From positions 868,001-932,000 of the forward strand of contig NZ_OZ035533.1 of the NCBI RefSeq assembly GCF_964033635.1: a DNA stretch of 64,000 nucleotides, written 5' to 3'. Under the pieces are notes generated by a model that worked only from the letters and a program-made list of their open reading frames with translations, did no database searches and was not told where the DNA came from. This DNA is from Chitinophaga sp. MM2321 (GTDB lineage Bacteria > Bacteroidota > Bacteroidia > Chitinophagales > Chitinophagaceae). The position numbers and the translations under genes are program-made. Positions 45,112 through 53,355 of this stretch are shown in pieces. The stretch's first letter is position 1, and each line of letters opens with the position of its first letter.

Positions 45112-46350
45112 ATGGCCGGAGGCACAGTAAGTAATTCCACCTATACCAGTAGTGCCCAACCAGGCACGAAGACTGGCTACCTTATTCCTTTTATACTGGT
45201 TACCAGTCTTTTCTTTTTGTGGGGTCTTGCTTATGGTTTGCTGGATGTGTTGAACAAACATTTCCAGGAAGTGCTGAGCATTACCACGAAACGCTCTACC
45301 TTATTACAGGGCGCTTATTTTGGGGCTTACTTTATCATGGCATTACCGGCAGGTATGTTTATGAAAAAGTTCGGATATAAGAAAGGGATTATAATGGGGC
45401 TGTTGTTATATGCCACGGGCGCATTTATGTTTTACCCGGCTGCGCGTGCACTGAATTTCGATTTTTTCCTGCTGTCCTTATTTGTACTGGCATGTGGACT
45501 GGCTTGCCTGGAAACGGCTGCCAACCCTTATGTTACCGTATTGGGCGCAAAGGAAACTTCTGAGCAACGCCTCAACTTATCACAGTGTTTCAACGGCCTG
45601 GGATCTTTCCTCGGACCAGTTATTGGCGGCGCCTTGTTTTTTGGCGGCGACAACAAAAATGATCTTACCTCCGTACAGCTCACCTATATTGCTATCGGTG
45701 TGATTGTATTGCTTATTGCCGCTTTCTTTTACAGGACCACACTGCCGGAAATTAAAGAAGAAGAAGTAGAAGGAGAGGAAGTGATGAAAGATGAACGCCC
45801 GCTTTTTGCACATAAACATTTTGTAGGCGGCGTTATCGCCCAGTTCTTTTATGTAGCCGCCCAGGTGGGTGTAGGCGCCCTGTTTATTAATTACGCCACT
45901 GAATACTGGCATGGCACCTCCAATGAAAAAGGCGCTTACCTGCTGTCAGCCGGTATGGTGCTGTTCCTGGTAGGCCGCTTTGTAGGTACGGCGCTGATGC
46001 GTAAAATAGCGCCTAATAAACTGCTGGCAGTATATGCTTTTGTGAATGTGTTTTTGTGCGCTTTTGTAATGACCGGTAACGGCGCGCCTGCTGTATATGC
46101 ACTGATCGCAGTTTTCTTCTTTATGTCTATCATGTTCCCTACTATTTTTGCACTGGGTGTAAAAGATCTGGGTAAACATACAAAGGAAGGGGCTTCCTAC
46201 CAGGTAATGTCTATTGTAGGCGGCGCTTCTGTGCCTTACCTGATGGGCCTCGTAACAGAATGGCAATCAACAGCTATCTCATATGGTATCCCTATGATCT
46301 GCTTCATGGTGGTATTCTATTATGGCTGGAGAGGATATCGCAGAACTTAA
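45112..46350 (+). CDS. fucP: FucP-type sugar:proton symporter (MFS)
   Basis: The 412-residue protein has 12 hydrophobic helices. The N-terminal FFLWGLAYGLLDVLNKHFQ block and ACGLACLETAANPYVTVLG are typical of the FucP/GluP group; the Glu in LETAANPY corresponds to the proton-coupled Glu of E. coli FucP. A cytoplasmic loop around residue 215-235 is Glu/Lys-rich. It would import L-fucose or a similar sugar for the enzymes upstream. Galactose or glucose transport cannot be excluded by sequence. A terminator follows. Confidence 0.88.
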   Translation: MAGGTVSNSTYTSSAQPGTKTGYLIPFILVTSLFFLWGLAYGLLDVLNKHFQEVLSITTKRSTLLQGAYFGAYFIMALPAGMFMKKFGYKKGIIMGLLLYATGAFMFYPAARALNFDFFLLSLFVLACGLACLETAANPYVTVLGAKETSEQRLNLSQCFNGLGSFLGPVIGGALFFGGDNKNDLTSVQLTYIAIGVIVLLIAAFFYRTTLPEIKEEEVEGEEVMKDERPLFAHKHFVGGVIAQFFYVAAQVGVGALFINYATEYWHGTSNEKGAYLLSAGMVLFLVGRFVGTALMRKIAPNKLLAVYAFVNVFLCAFVMTGNGAPAVYALIAVFFFMSIMFPTIFALGVKDLGKHTKEGASYQVMSIVGGASVPYLMGLVTEWQSTAISYGIPMICFMVVFYYGWRGYRRT

Positions 46351-46374
46351 AGAACTGCGTTGTTTTTAACAGGT

Positions 46375-46438
46375 AATCCGCAAAATCATCGTAACTTTCT
46401 TATACAAAAGGGAAGACCATGATTTTGCGGATTTTTAT
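46375..46438 (+). terminator. 15-bp perfect inverted repeat, terminator overlapping the next start codon
   Basis: AATCCGCAAAATCAT (46375-46389) pairs exactly with ATGATTTTGCGGATT (46419-46433), followed by TTTATT. The 3' arm contains the ATG of the next gene, so the end of the fucP transcript and the start of the MbnP-like gene share sequence. Confidence 0.8.
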
Positions 46439-47201
46439 TGGCCCTGCCTGGCGGTTCCTCGTTATCAGCTGCCTGTGCATAGGGTTTGCAGGCTGCTCCA
46501 AGAACAATACCTCAGCAGACATGCCGGCTGTTACGTCACCGTTGCAGTTAGCTATCACAAACATGATGAACAGCCACCCGCTGGTACGCATAGATTCCGT
46601 TTATACCAACCCTTCCGGTGAATCATTTACGATTACCCGTTTCCGTTATTATCTCAGTAATTTCTCCCTGGTATCCACTTCCGGAAAAACAATAACATTA
46701 CCACCAGCATATTTCATGGTGGATGATGCGGATGCAGCCTCAAAAATAATTATACTCGACAGCGTTCCTACCGGTAACTACAGCAGTATCCGTTTCCTGG
46801 TGGGCGTAGATAGTGCCCGCAATGTGAGCGGGGTGCAAACAGGTGCATTGGCGCCTGAAAATGGGCTATTCTGGACATGGAACAGTGGCTATATTATGGC
46901 ACAGATGGAAGGCATTGCACCGGTTGTTAATGCGCTTGAAAACAAGTTCCTTTTTCATATCGGTGGCTACAAAGCAGCGGATAAAGTTTTGAATTTTATA
47001 ACGCTTGATTTCCCCGAAGCGGTTGTAGTAGCTGTAGATAAACACCCGCTGGTAAGCATTACCGCAGATGCAGCAAAGTGGTTTACACCTGATACCATCA
47101 GTTTTAAAAAAGTAGCTGTAATCATGGCGCCCGGTGCTGATGCCATGAAAATCGCGGCGAACTATCAGCACATGTTCAGTGTTAAAACAATTGCTAATTA
47201 A
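46419..47201 (+). CDS. MbnP-family lipoprotein (copper-binding-like)
   Basis: The 260-residue product has a lipoprotein signal ending IGFAGC (Cys26) and matches the MbnP family by RFRYYLSNFSL, YFMVDDADAAS-type and the block ENGLFWTWNSGYIMAQMEG with Trp152/Trp154. In methanotrophs MbnP binds copper after its partner MbnH oxidises a Trp to kynurenine. The next gene, 8 bases away, is an MbnH-like di-heme protein, so the pair is likely a two-component metal-handling unit. The ATG at 46419 lies in a hairpin arm; no later ATG precedes the signal core. Confidence 0.85.
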   Translation: MILRIFIGPAWRFLVISCLCIGFAGCSKNNTSADMPAVTSPLQLAITNMMNSHPLVRIDSVYTNPSGESFTITRFRYYLSNFSLVSTSGKTITLPPAYFMVDDADAASKIIILDSVPTGNYSSIRFLVGVDSARNVSGVQTGALAPENGLFWTWNSGYIMAQMEGIAPVVNALENKFLFHIGGYKAADKVLNFITLDFPEAVVVAVDKHPLVSITADAAKWFTPDTISFKKVAVIMAPGADAMKIAANYQHMFSVKTIAN

Positions 47202-47209
47202 ACAAGCAG

Positions 47210-48268
47210 ATGAATCGAAAAGCAATGTATATCGCAGGGGCTTTCTGCCTGTTGTTATTCCTGGTGCATGCGTGCAGAAAGGAAAACAATGGTAGCGGCA
47301 ACACCGCTCCTGATCCTTATACGTTGCAGCTGCCGCCTGGCTTCCCCGAACCGGTATATGATTTCAGCAAAAATCCGTTGACGAAACAAGGCATTGCCCT
47401 GGGACGGTTCATGTTCTATGATTTCCGGCTCTCGCGCGACAGCACGGTTTCCTGTGGTTTTTGTCATCAGCAGTTTGCGGCATTCGGCCACTTTGATCAT
47501 GCACTCAGTCATGGTGTAGGCGGGGCACAGGGTAGCCGCTCCGTACCCACTATCTTTAATATGATCTGGCAAAAGGCATTTATGTGGGATGGCGGTGTGA
47601 ATAACCTGGAAATACAGCCGCTGACACCTCTTACAGATCATAATGAAATGGGGGTAGACCTGAAAGAACTGATGGGGAAGATGCAACAGGACCCCAAATA
47701 CCGCCGGTTGTTTAAAGAAGCATTTGGCTCGGAAGAAATTACGAGCGAACGGATGTTTAAGGCCATTACGCAGTTTGTGGCTACGATGGTATCCGGTAAT
47801 TCGAAGTATGATAGTGTAATGCGTAAAGAGCCAGGTGTGGTTTTTTCGGAAGAAGAAGCGGCGGGATATACCATCTTCCAGCAAAAGTGTGCGGCTTGTC
47901 ACAAGGAGCCTTTATTTACGGATCTGACCTATCGCAGTAATGGCCTGCCCTACCTTGCTGCCCTGAATGATGTAGGCCGTATGAAGATCACTGGTAATAC
48001 GGCCGATTACCTTCATTTTAAAGTGCCCTCCCTGCGTAATATCCTGAAAAGCTCGCCTTATATGCACGATGGCCGCTTCTTCGATATTTACCAGGTATTC
48101 GACTTTTATGATCACGGGGTGCAGGTTACACCCAGTACTGACCCGCTGGTAAAAAATGGGATACCCTTATCTGATCAGGAAAAAAGACAATTGTATCTTT
48201 TCTTCAATACCCTCACAGACCCCTCTCTTATTAAGAATGAATCCCTTAGCGAAATCCAAATCATTTAG
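47210..48268 (+). CDS. Di-heme cytochrome c peroxidase / MbnH-like lipoprotein
   Basis: The 352-residue protein has a lipoprotein signal (lipidated at Cys22) and two c-type heme motifs, CGFCH (82-86) and CAACH (227-231), in the order of bacterial cytochrome c peroxidases. The block DGRFFDIYQVFDFYDHG near the C-terminus is also typical. In this context it resembles MbnH, which modifies the MbnP partner, rather than a plain H2O2-detoxifying peroxidase. The stop TAG is the first TAG inside a type A-like repeat (ATTTAGGGATTT). Confidence 0.9.
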   Translation: MNRKAMYIAGAFCLLLFLVHACRKENNGSGNTAPDPYTLQLPPGFPEPVYDFSKNPLTKQGIALGRFMFYDFRLSRDSTVSCGFCHQQFAAFGHFDHALSHGVGGAQGSRSVPTIFNMIWQKAFMWDGGVNNLEIQPLTPLTDHNEMGVDLKELMGKMQQDPKYRRLFKEAFGSEEITSERMFKAITQFVATMVSGNSKYDSVMRKEPGVVFSEEEAAGYTIFQQKCAACHKEPLFTDLTYRSNGLPYLAALNDVGRMKITGNTADYLHFKVPSLRNILKSSPYMHDGRFFDIYQVFDFYDHGVQVTPSTDPLVKNGIPLSDQEKRQLYLFFNTLTDPSLIKNESLSEIQII

Positions 48269-48359
48269 GGATTTAATTATTTAGAGATTTAGATATTTTG
48301 TTTCAGTGTGGGTTACTTTCCAGAAACAAAATACCTAAATCCGTAAATCAAAAAATTTA
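48263..48359. repeat. Long inverted repeat, type A-like, decayed
   Basis: TATTTTGTTTC (48294-48304) pairs with GAAACAAAATA (48323-48333). Outer ATTTAG- and CTAAAT-type units pair imperfectly. It bridges the convergent MbnH-like / tag junction and provides the stop codon of the left gene. Confidence 0.7.
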
Positions 48360-48366
48360 AAAATAT

Positions 48367-48933
48367 TTATTTTCTCGTCCAGCAGTCGGCTACGTGGTCA
48401 TTCACCATACCGGTAGCCTGCATATAGGCGTAGCAGATAGTGGAGCCTACGAACTTGAAACCACGTTTCAGCAGATCCTTGCTCATGGCATCGGAGATGG
48501 CTGTTTTGGGTGGAACTTCTGACAGGGATTTGAAATGATTGACCACTGGCTTATGACCAACAAAAGACCAGATGTATTTATCAAATGATCCGAATTCTTT
48601 TTGCACGGCTAAAAAAGCATTGGCGTTGGTGATGGTAGCACGAACCTTTAATTTATTACGGATGATGCCTTCATTCTGCAACAGTTGTGCTATCTTTTTT
48701 TCATCATATTTCGCTATCTTTTTCACATTCCAGTTGTCAAATGCTTTGCGGTAGTTTTCCCGTTTGATCAGTACCGTATGCCAGCTAAGACCAGCCTGTG
48801 CGCCTTCCAGGCAAAGCATTTCAAAGAGATGCTGATCATCATGATTGGGTATGCCCCATTCATTGTCGTGATAATCTTTGTATAGCTGGTCTTTAAGGCT
48901 CCAGCCACACCTGTTTTTTTCTACAGTTCCCAT
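48367..48933 (-). CDS. tag: DNA-3-methyladenine glycosylase I
   Basis: The 188-residue base-excision enzyme removes 3-methyladenine. It has the Tag start RCGWSLKDQLYKDYHDNEWG, the base pocket LEGAQAGLSWHTVL, and the zinc ligands Cys and His near the N-terminus with HVADCW at the C-terminus. Length is normal. Its ATG lies 13 bases inside the end of the upstream DUF4954 gene, so the two are translationally coupled. Confidence 0.95.
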   Translation of the reverse strand: MGTVEKNRCGWSLKDQLYKDYHDNEWGIPNHDDQHLFEMLCLEGAQAGLSWHTVLIKRENYRKAFDNWNVKKIAKYDEKKIAQLLQNEGIIRNKLKVRATITNANAFLAVQKEFGSFDKYIWSFVGHKPVVNHFKSLSEVPPKTAISDAMSKDLLKRGFKFVGSTICYAYMQATGMVNDHVADCWTRK

Positions 48934-51122
48934 TCGTTGATGATTTGGCTTACAAGGATTTTATAGTCAGCAAGATCGGTAATTGTCTGGTTAATAAAGC
49001 TATTATCTTCCAGGCTTCCCACTACGGCATTCATCTCTTCTTCGCTTTCGTAGGCCAGTTGCCGGAAAGGATTTTTATAGTCCTTTTCCCTGGAGCGCCG
49101 GATGGCGTTAGTGATCCATTCCATTGTTTGTATGGAATCATTCATCCATTGTGCCAGTAAAGCGGGACTGAAGTTTTTCAGCGGTGTTTCTTTTATTTCG
49201 AGCATGCAGGCTACGGCATGCTGCAATTTATCTGTTGTATATTCTTTCCCTATTTCAGCATAAGCCTCATGTACCTGTGACCACCCGGAGATCCTGTTCT
49301 TTTTGATCTTTGACTTCAGGGTGTCAACAGTGTCTGCTTTCATGAGCTGGCCACCAATGTTGAGCCAGTCGCCCCGACGGGCTGTTTTTATATCGGCCTG
49401 TAATGCAAGGTAGGAGGGCTTGTTGGCCGACAGGATATTTTTGATCCCGTAAAGAAGGATCAGTTCTTTAAAGAGCGGATATGCCCGGTGTACTTTCAGC
49501 AACTGTACCTCACGGGTGCTGTTTTCCATGCCGGTAACCAGGATGCAGAGCTTCGCTACTTCTTCCGGATTATCCTGCAACAGTTCCTTCCCTTTTTTAC
49601 GTATATCCTTGTCCGTTAGTTCTTTTTTGGATGTGTTTTCCGGGAGTGCATACCATGCTTTACCAGTGGCCGTTTCCATGATGGTAAGTGCAGTAAACAT
49701 CTCTTCCACAGAATCGGGCGCCAGGTAATCGTATTCGATGAACTGTGTTTTGTCAGTACGCTTATCGCGGTCCACATACTTCCACGAGTTGCGGGCTATC
49801 GCATACATATTATGCATGAACCAATAACCGGGCATGATCTTCAACCGGTTTTCGCATTCATCGTTTAAAACAAGACTGAAAGGAATACTGATATTCAGTT
49901 CAGACATGTAATTGCCTTTGGAGATGAGCGTAAAGCTGGCAAACTTTGAATTGTGTTTGAGACTTACGCAAAGCCCCGGCCAGAAGCCTCTGCCGGCAAT
50001 GATTTCGCCGTCTGCTCCCCGTGAGTTATGATTGGAGCCGATGGTAGCACCGGCGGCCATATTGCTCTGACCCATGATGAGCGCCGCACATAAAAATGAG
50101 TTGTTATGATGCTGTTCATGCGCTGGAAAAATGAGTGAATTCAGTACTTCACAGCAGGAGATGGTCGCATTATTTCCCAGGTAGGAATTGATCAGCCGCG
50201 CACCATATTTCAACTGGGAATGCGAGGCCATCACAAAGCGTACTGCTTTCACTCCGTAAAATACACGGCAGCCATAGCCAACAATACCATTCACCATTTC
50301 ACAGCCTTCCCCGATCTGCGAGGCGGCTGTACTACTGCTGTTGATGGTCAGATTTTTTAGTTTGTTGGCGCCTTTCAGGTAAGCGTCGGTGCCAATGGTG
50401 ACGTCCTTGATCATCTTACAGTTCTTGATCACACTCCGGTCGCCTACCATACCATAGTAACCGCGTCTTTTATCGAATTGTTTTTCGGTAAATGCTTTAA
50501 ACTGTTTTTGCAGCTGATCATCATCCCGGTAACGGGTCCACAGATAAGCATCTCCGGGGAGCATACCATCAAACGGCATCACCTTTCTACCACCATTTTC
50601 GTTACAGAGTTCCATCAGGATACGGCCATTTTCCGGCTCTCCATCTTTCACAATACCATTTCCGAATTTGGCATAATCTGTCGTCGCCATTTCATTTACG
50701 TTGGCCACTATTACTTCATTGCCAAGAATATAATGAGAAAGATAATTAACGTTGTGCACCACTACATTATCGCCGAAATCACAGGCGCAGATAGTGCTGT
50801 TATAAAGACCTACCGGTAAGCGCAGGTTATGGAATTCAAGATAGTAAGGTTCCAGTTTGCCAATGCGCACCATCCCGAAAAAGTGACAGTGCTGTACCAG
50901 CTGCGGATTAAATTCATGGGAAACAAAAATATTATTCCAGTCGTCCGAACTATTATCATTACGCACCAATGCCTCCACCTCATGCGCGAGGAGCCGCCTG
51001 TACTGGTCCTGCCGGCTCCACTGCTCATTGCGCAGGTAGTACTCGTCTTTACCTTTTGGCAAGGTGGTTTCAATGAAATTATACCCCAAATCTGAAAGGG
51101 GGCGTTTTTGGATGTTATTCAT
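48921..51122 (-). CDS. DUF4954 family protein with left-handed beta-helix
   Basis: From the ATG at 51122 the protein has 733 residues. The middle (about 110-420) contains hexapeptide-like repeats such as VIKNCKMIKDVTIG and AAGATIGSNHNS, the pattern of left-handed beta-helix acyl- or nucleotidyl-transferases. The C-terminal 250 residues are helical. It belongs to DUF4954, whose function is unknown to me. glmS lies upstream on the same strand, which hints at amino-sugar metabolism, but this is only neighbourhood. An open frame through the type A-like repeat upstream is not part of the gene. Confidence 0.85.
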   Translation of the reverse strand: MNNIQKRPLSDLGYNFIETTLPKGKDEYYLRNEQWSRQDQYRRLLAHEVEALVRNDNSSDDWNNIFVSHEFNPQLVQHCHFFGMVRIGKLEPYYLEFHNLRLPVGLYNSTICACDFGDNVVVHNVNYLSHYILGNEVIVANVNEMATTDYAKFGNGIVKDGEPENGRILMELCNENGGRKVMPFDGMLPGDAYLWTRYRDDDQLQKQFKAFTEKQFDKRRGYYGMVGDRSVIKNCKMIKDVTIGTDAYLKGANKLKNLTINSSSTAASQIGEGCEMVNGIVGYGCRVFYGVKAVRFVMASHSQLKYGARLINSYLGNNATISCCEVLNSLIFPAHEQHHNNSFLCAALIMGQSNMAAGATIGSNHNSRGADGEIIAGRGFWPGLCVSLKHNSKFASFTLISKGNYMSELNISIPFSLVLNDECENRLKIMPGYWFMHNMYAIARNSWKYVDRDKRTDKTQFIEYDYLAPDSVEEMFTALTIMETATGKAWYALPENTSKKELTDKDIRKKGKELLQDNPEEVAKLCILVTGMENSTREVQLLKVHRAYPLFKELILLYGIKNILSANKPSYLALQADIKTARRGDWLNIGGQLMKADTVDTLKSKIKKNRISGWSQVHEAYAEIGKEYTTDKLQHAVACMLEIKETPLKNFSPALLAQWMNDSIQTMEWITNAIRRSREKDYKNPFRQLAYESEEEMNAVVGSLEDNSFINQTITDLADYKILVSQIINEWEL

Positions 51123-51141
51123 GGAGACGATATTATTTTTT

Positions 51142-51273
51142 GATTTTGGAATTTTGGAATTTTTTGATTTTGAGATTTTGAGATTTGAAATGTAGCAGAG
51201 ATTAATATTATTATATCTGTAATCTTCGCGCATTTTAAATCTCAAAATCTCAAAATCAAAAAATTCCAAAATC
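51142..51273. repeat. Long inverted repeat, type A-like, with an extra unit in one arm
   Basis: A stem of about 37 bp from GATTTTGGAATTTTTTG-type sequence is nearly perfect, but the left arm has one extra GGAATTTT unit. The inner core (GAAATGTAGCAGAGAT on the left) has diverged from the right arm (CTTCGCGCATTTT). It lies between glmS and the DUF4954 gene, 20 bases before the latter's ATG. Confidence 0.85.
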
Positions 51274-51286
51274 GTAAATCTTTTAT

Positions 51287-53122
51287 TTATTCTACTGTTA
51301 CGCTCTTCGCCAGGTTCCTTGGTTTGTCTACGTCGCAGCCTTTCAGTACGCCTATATGATAGGCGAGGAGTTGTAAAGGGATTACAGAGATGATCGGCGC
51401 CACCAATTCATCTGCCGCAGGCACAAAAATAACGTCATCGGCCATGGCTGGAATTGTTTGATCGCCTTCTGTTACAATGGCTATCACTTTACCTTTGCGG
51501 GCTTTTATTTCCTGGATGTTGGATACTACCTTTTCATAGTAGCTGTCTCTGGTAGCTACTATGACTACAGGAAGATGTTCATCTACCAGTGCAATAGGGC
51601 CATGTTTCATTTCTGCTGCGGGATATCCTTCCGCGTGGATGTAGGAGATTTCTTTCAGCTTCAATGCGCCTTCCAGGGCTACGGGGAAGTTGTATCCACG
51701 GCCCAGGTAGAGGAAGTCGCGTGCATCTTTATATTTGGCGGCTATCTCTTTTACCTGCTTGTCCAGTTTAAGGGCGGTCGCTACTTTTTCAGGGGCCTGA
51801 TCCAGTTCATCCAGCAGGTGCTGGAAACGTTGCGGTGTGATAGAACCCTTTTCAGCGGCTATTTTCAGGCCAACGAGACAAAGCACGGCCAGTTGTGCCG
51901 TGAATGCCTTGGTGCTGGCTACACCGATTTCAGGGCCGGCGTGCGTATAGGCGCCACCGTGAGAAAGACGGGCAATAGAAGAACCTACCACATTACAAAT
52001 ACCAAGAATGATAGCGCCTTTTTCTTTGGCACTTTCAATGGCTACCAGTGTGTCGGCTGTTTCACCGGATTGTGATACTGCGATGATCACATCACCGGGG
52101 CCTACCACCGGATTGCGGTAACGGAATTCGGAAGCGTATTCTACTTCCACCGGTATGCGGCATAATTCTTCGATCATGTATTCCGCCACCAGCCCGGCAT
52201 GCCAGGAGGTGCCACAGGCTACAATGATAATGCGTTTGGCGTTTTTCAACAGGTCTGCATGTTCGCGTATGCCACCCATGGTGAGGGTACCTTTCTTTGC
52301 ATCGAGGCGGCCGCGGAGGCTGTCGAAAATAGTTTGCGGCTGCTCAAATATTTCCTTCAGCATGAAATGATCGTAACCACCTTTTTCAATGGCGGCCAGT
52401 TCAATGTCTAGTTGCTGTATGTAAGGAGTTTGTCTTTCGTTGGAAATATTTTTCAGGATCAGTTCATCCGCTTTGATGATGGCTATTTCGTAGTCATTTA
52501 CGTACACCACTTCTTTGGTGTATTCCACAATGGGAGAGGCATCGGAGGCAAGAAAATGTTCGCCTTTTCCTACGCCTATTACAAGCGGACTACCCTTGCG
52601 TGCAGCAATAAGGGTATCAGGATTATCTTCATCAATGAGCAGGATCACATAGGCGCCCACCACTCTTTTGAGGGCAATACGCAATGCTTCTTCCAATGGG
52701 CACTGATTACTTTTTTTGATTTCTTCGATAAAATGAAGCAGTACTTCGGTATCGGTATCGCTGGTAAAAACATGTCCCTGGTTGAGGAGCTCCTGTTTTA
52801 ACTGTACATAGTTTTCGATGATGCCGTTATGAACCATCGCGAGTTTACCATCGCCGGAAATATGTGGGTGTGCATTGCGGTCGCAAGGTTCGCCATGGGT
52901 GGCCCAGCGGGTATGGCCAATGGCGATGTGGCTGCGCATATCAAAGCTGGATGCATATTCCTCCAGGGCGGCTACTTTGTCTTTTTTTCTATATACCTGC
53001 AATCCATTGTTGATGATGGCTACGCCTGCGCTGTCGTAACCACGGTATTCGAGTCTTTTAAGGCCTTTCAATACTACCGGATAAGCTTCGCGTTGCCCGA
53101 TGTAAGCTACAATTCCACACAT
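51287..53122 (-). CDS. glmS: Glutamine-fructose-6-phosphate aminotransferase (isomerising)
   Basis: The 611-residue enzyme makes glucosamine-6-phosphate for peptidoglycan and LPS. The N-terminal glutaminase domain begins MCGIVAYIG with Cys2 as nucleophile. Two SIS sugar-isomerase domains follow (IIVACGTSWHAGL, ISQSGET-type AVSQSGETADT, and DFLYLGRGYNFPVALEGALKLKE). It ends in the conserved LAKSVTVE. No glmS ribozyme core is seen in the 230-base leader. The long inverted repeat after the stop lies before the DUF4954 gene. Confidence 0.97.
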   Translation of the reverse strand: MCGIVAYIGQREAYPVVLKGLKRLEYRGYDSAGVAIINNGLQVYRKKDKVAALEEYASSFDMRSHIAIGHTRWATHGEPCDRNAHPHISGDGKLAMVHNGIIENYVQLKQELLNQGHVFTSDTDTEVLLHFIEEIKKSNQCPLEEALRIALKRVVGAYVILLIDEDNPDTLIAARKGSPLVIGVGKGEHFLASDASPIVEYTKEVVYVNDYEIAIIKADELILKNISNERQTPYIQQLDIELAAIEKGGYDHFMLKEIFEQPQTIFDSLRGRLDAKKGTLTMGGIREHADLLKNAKRIIIVACGTSWHAGLVAEYMIEELCRIPVEVEYASEFRYRNPVVGPGDVIIAVSQSGETADTLVAIESAKEKGAIILGICNVVGSSIARLSHGGAYTHAGPEIGVASTKAFTAQLAVLCLVGLKIAAEKGSITPQRFQHLLDELDQAPEKVATALKLDKQVKEIAAKYKDARDFLYLGRGYNFPVALEGALKLKEISYIHAEGYPAAEMKHGPIALVDEHLPVVIVATRDSYYEKVVSNIQEIKARKGKVIAIVTEGDQTIPAMADDVIFVPAADELVAPIISVIPLQLLAYHIGVLKGCDVDKPRNLAKSVTVE

Positions 53123-53256
53123 TTTTTAATTAAATTTTTGGAGAGGTTTATCATTGCAATATCGCATTAATTGTTAAAATTGCATCACAAAATGTGAAAA
53201 AACATTTAGTTTAAGATACGGTTATACGGTTTTCAGGTTTTCTAATGTAAAATGAA

Positions 53257-53335
53257 AAAAGGGATTATAGTGCTGATAAAGCCGGATATTAAGATTCCTT
53301 AACATTCAGTTTCATCATTCACTATAATCCCTTTT
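53257..53335 (-). terminator. Terminator after the S9 peptidase gene
   Basis: On the minus strand AAAAGGGATTATAGTG pairs exactly with CACTATAATCCCTTTT (53335-53320 with 53272-53257), followed by more T. The 47-base loop contains its own TTAAG/CTTAA hairpin. It lies 21 bases past the S9 peptidase stop, in the glmS leader. Confidence 0.75.
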
Positions 53336-53355
53336 AGGAAATTACGAATCCGTAA

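Noticed and set aside
53123..53256. Possible glmS ribozyme in the glmS leader
   Set aside because: No core sequence or pseudoknot of the ribozyme could be found; the leader is A/T-rich and only carries the S9 terminator at its far end.
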